Assembly (NCBI GenBank): GCA_015232485.1
Contig: JADFZP010000186.1
Location: forward strand, 1-6,718
Reading direction: 5' to 3'
Source: Alphaproteobacteria bacterium
GTDB lineage: Bacteria > Pseudomonadota > Alphaproteobacteria > Rhodospirillales > Magnetospirillaceae
Length of the DNA stretch: 6,718 nucleotides
Under the pieces are notes generated by a model that saw only the letters and a list, made by a program, of their open reading frames with translations, did no database searches and was not told the DNA's origin. Made by a program: the position numbers and the translations under genes. Below are positions 6,118 through 6,718 of the stretch, in pieces (position 1 is the first letter of the stretch; the number at the start of each line of letters is the position of its first letter).

Positions 6118-6718
6118 CCTGCTGCGCCGCCTTCTGGGCATGAGCGCCGAGGCGTCGAGCGCCTCGCTCAGCTATGAGGAGGCCCGCGAACTGGCCCACC
6201 ATCCCGACCCCAAGGTGCGCCGCACCCTGGCGGCGCGCGAGGATGTGCGGCCGGAAATCCTTTACTATCTGGCCGGCGATCCGTCGCCCGAGGTGCGCCA
6301 CGAGATCGCCTCGAACCGCTCGACGCCGCCGCAGGCCGATCTTCTGCTGGCGGCCGACGCCGACGACGAGGTGCGCAAGGTGCTGGCCGGCAAGGTCGCC
6401 CGGCTGGCCCCCGATCTCAGCGCCGACGAGCAGGACCGCCTGCGCCGGATGACCTACGAGGCGCTGGTCCTGTTGGCGCGCGACCAGATCGTGCGGGTGC
6501 GCCAGATCATTTCGGAAACGCTGAAGGACGTGGCCGACGCGCCGCCCGAGGTGATCCGCCGGCTGGCCGCCGACGTCGAGGTGGTGGTCTCGACCCCGGT
6601 GCTGGAAAACTCGCCGGTGCTGACCGACGACGATCTGCTTGAAATCATCGAAAGCAGCCCGGCCCCGGCCGCCCTGTCGGCGATCTCGCGCCGCCGCGGC
6701 GTGCGCGCCCGCGTCGCC
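6110..6718 (+). CDS. DUF2336-type helical-repeat protein, 3'-truncated by window edge
   Basis: This partial gene has 203 visible residues and no stop before the edge. It resembles the alphaproteobacterial DUF2336 family (function unknown as far as I know). The N-terminus MNNLLRRLLGMSAEASSASLSYEEARELA is followed by three regular 26-residue units at residues 29-54, 55-80 and 81-106. Each has an acidic/proline turn and then a V-R-x-x-(L/I)-A helix: VRRTLA, VRHEIA, VRKVLA. This is a HEAT- or leucine-rich-variant-like solenoid. A further helical segment (VRVRQIISETLKDVADAPPEVIRRLA) follows, then the acidic LTDDDLLEIIESS (171-183), which is typical of the family. The ATG at 6110 lies inside the last codons of the cyclase (8-nt overlap), so translation is probably coupled. 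The cyclase 3' end also offers a GGCGAGGGGG purine-rich stretch 10-19 nt upstream. It is likely soluble and likely acts with the cyclase, perhaps as a protein-binding partner (inference). Confidence 0.85.
   Translation, partial: MNNLLRRLLGMSAEASSASLSYEEARELAHHPDPKVRRTLAAREDVRPEILYYLAGDPSPEVRHEIASNRSTPPQADLLLAADADDEVRKVLAGKVARLAPDLSADEQDRLRRMTYEALVLLARDQIVRVRQIISETLKDVADAPPEVIRRLAADVEVVVSTPVLENSPVLTDDDLLEIIESSPAPAALSAISRRRGVRARVA

Noticed and set aside
3586..6141. An 851-codon open frame on the minus strand covering the whole cyclase gene antisense and running into the HAD gene
   Set aside because: Only the last 241 codons carry recognisable protein motifs (HAD). The rest is Arg/Gln/Ala/Gly-rich shadow translation caused by GC-rich codon usage of the cyclase, and it crosses the divergent intergenic region.
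1..6718. Search for CRISPR repeats linked to csb2
   Set aside because: No regularly spaced direct repeats of 25-40 bp are visible by eye. The sequence beyond csb2 is fully occupied by coding genes apart from one 111-bp and one 14-bp gap.

Overview
The window looks like the chromosome of a GC-rich alphaproteobacterium, most likely Rhodospirillales (Magnetospirillum/Rhodospirillum-like). This rests on the strong G/C third-position preference, a HAD nucleotidase-dapD-dapE cluster of alphaproteobacterial type, and a PAS/GAF/GGDEF protein overlapping a DUF2336 protein. The genus is inference. Every base except one 111-bp divergent gap and one 14-bp gap is coding or overlapped by coding sequence. 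No tRNA, rRNA, insertion sequence or CRISPR repeat is visible.

Region 1 (1-1045, + strand): the 3' part of csb2, the Cas5-Cas6 fusion subunit of a type I-G (formerly I-U, GSU0054 type) CRISPR-Cas effector. Its N-terminus and any other cas genes lie to the left, outside the window. Its stop codon interlocks with the stop codon of the next, oppositely oriented gene, so the accessory CRISPR module ends flush against core metabolism.

Region 2 (1042-4311, - strand): a tight four-gene operon read right to left. It encodes a HAD-family pyrimidine 5'-nucleotidase-like phosphatase, dapD, dapE, and a five-helix inner-membrane protein of unknown function. DapD and DapE carry out the N-succinylation and desuccinylation steps of diaminopimelate/lysine synthesis, which supply peptidoglycan and protein synthesis. 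dapD-dapE overlap as TTGA (a TTG start inside the stop), and dapE and the membrane gene overlap by 7 nt, so the last three genes are probably translationally coupled.

Region 3 (4312-4422): a short, relatively AT-rich divergent promoter region, bracketed by a perfect 8-bp inverted repeat.

Region 4 (4423-6718, + strand): a soluble PAS-PAS-GAF-GGDEF diguanylate cyclase with intact active site and inhibitory site. Its 3' end overlaps by 8 nt a DUF2336 protein with three regular 26-residue helical repeats, which runs off the right edge. This pair is probably a c-di-GMP signalling unit.

I found no clearly new system. The points most worth following are the csb2/operon junction, the unknown membrane protein fused by overlap to the lysine operon, and the cyclase-DUF2336 pair.
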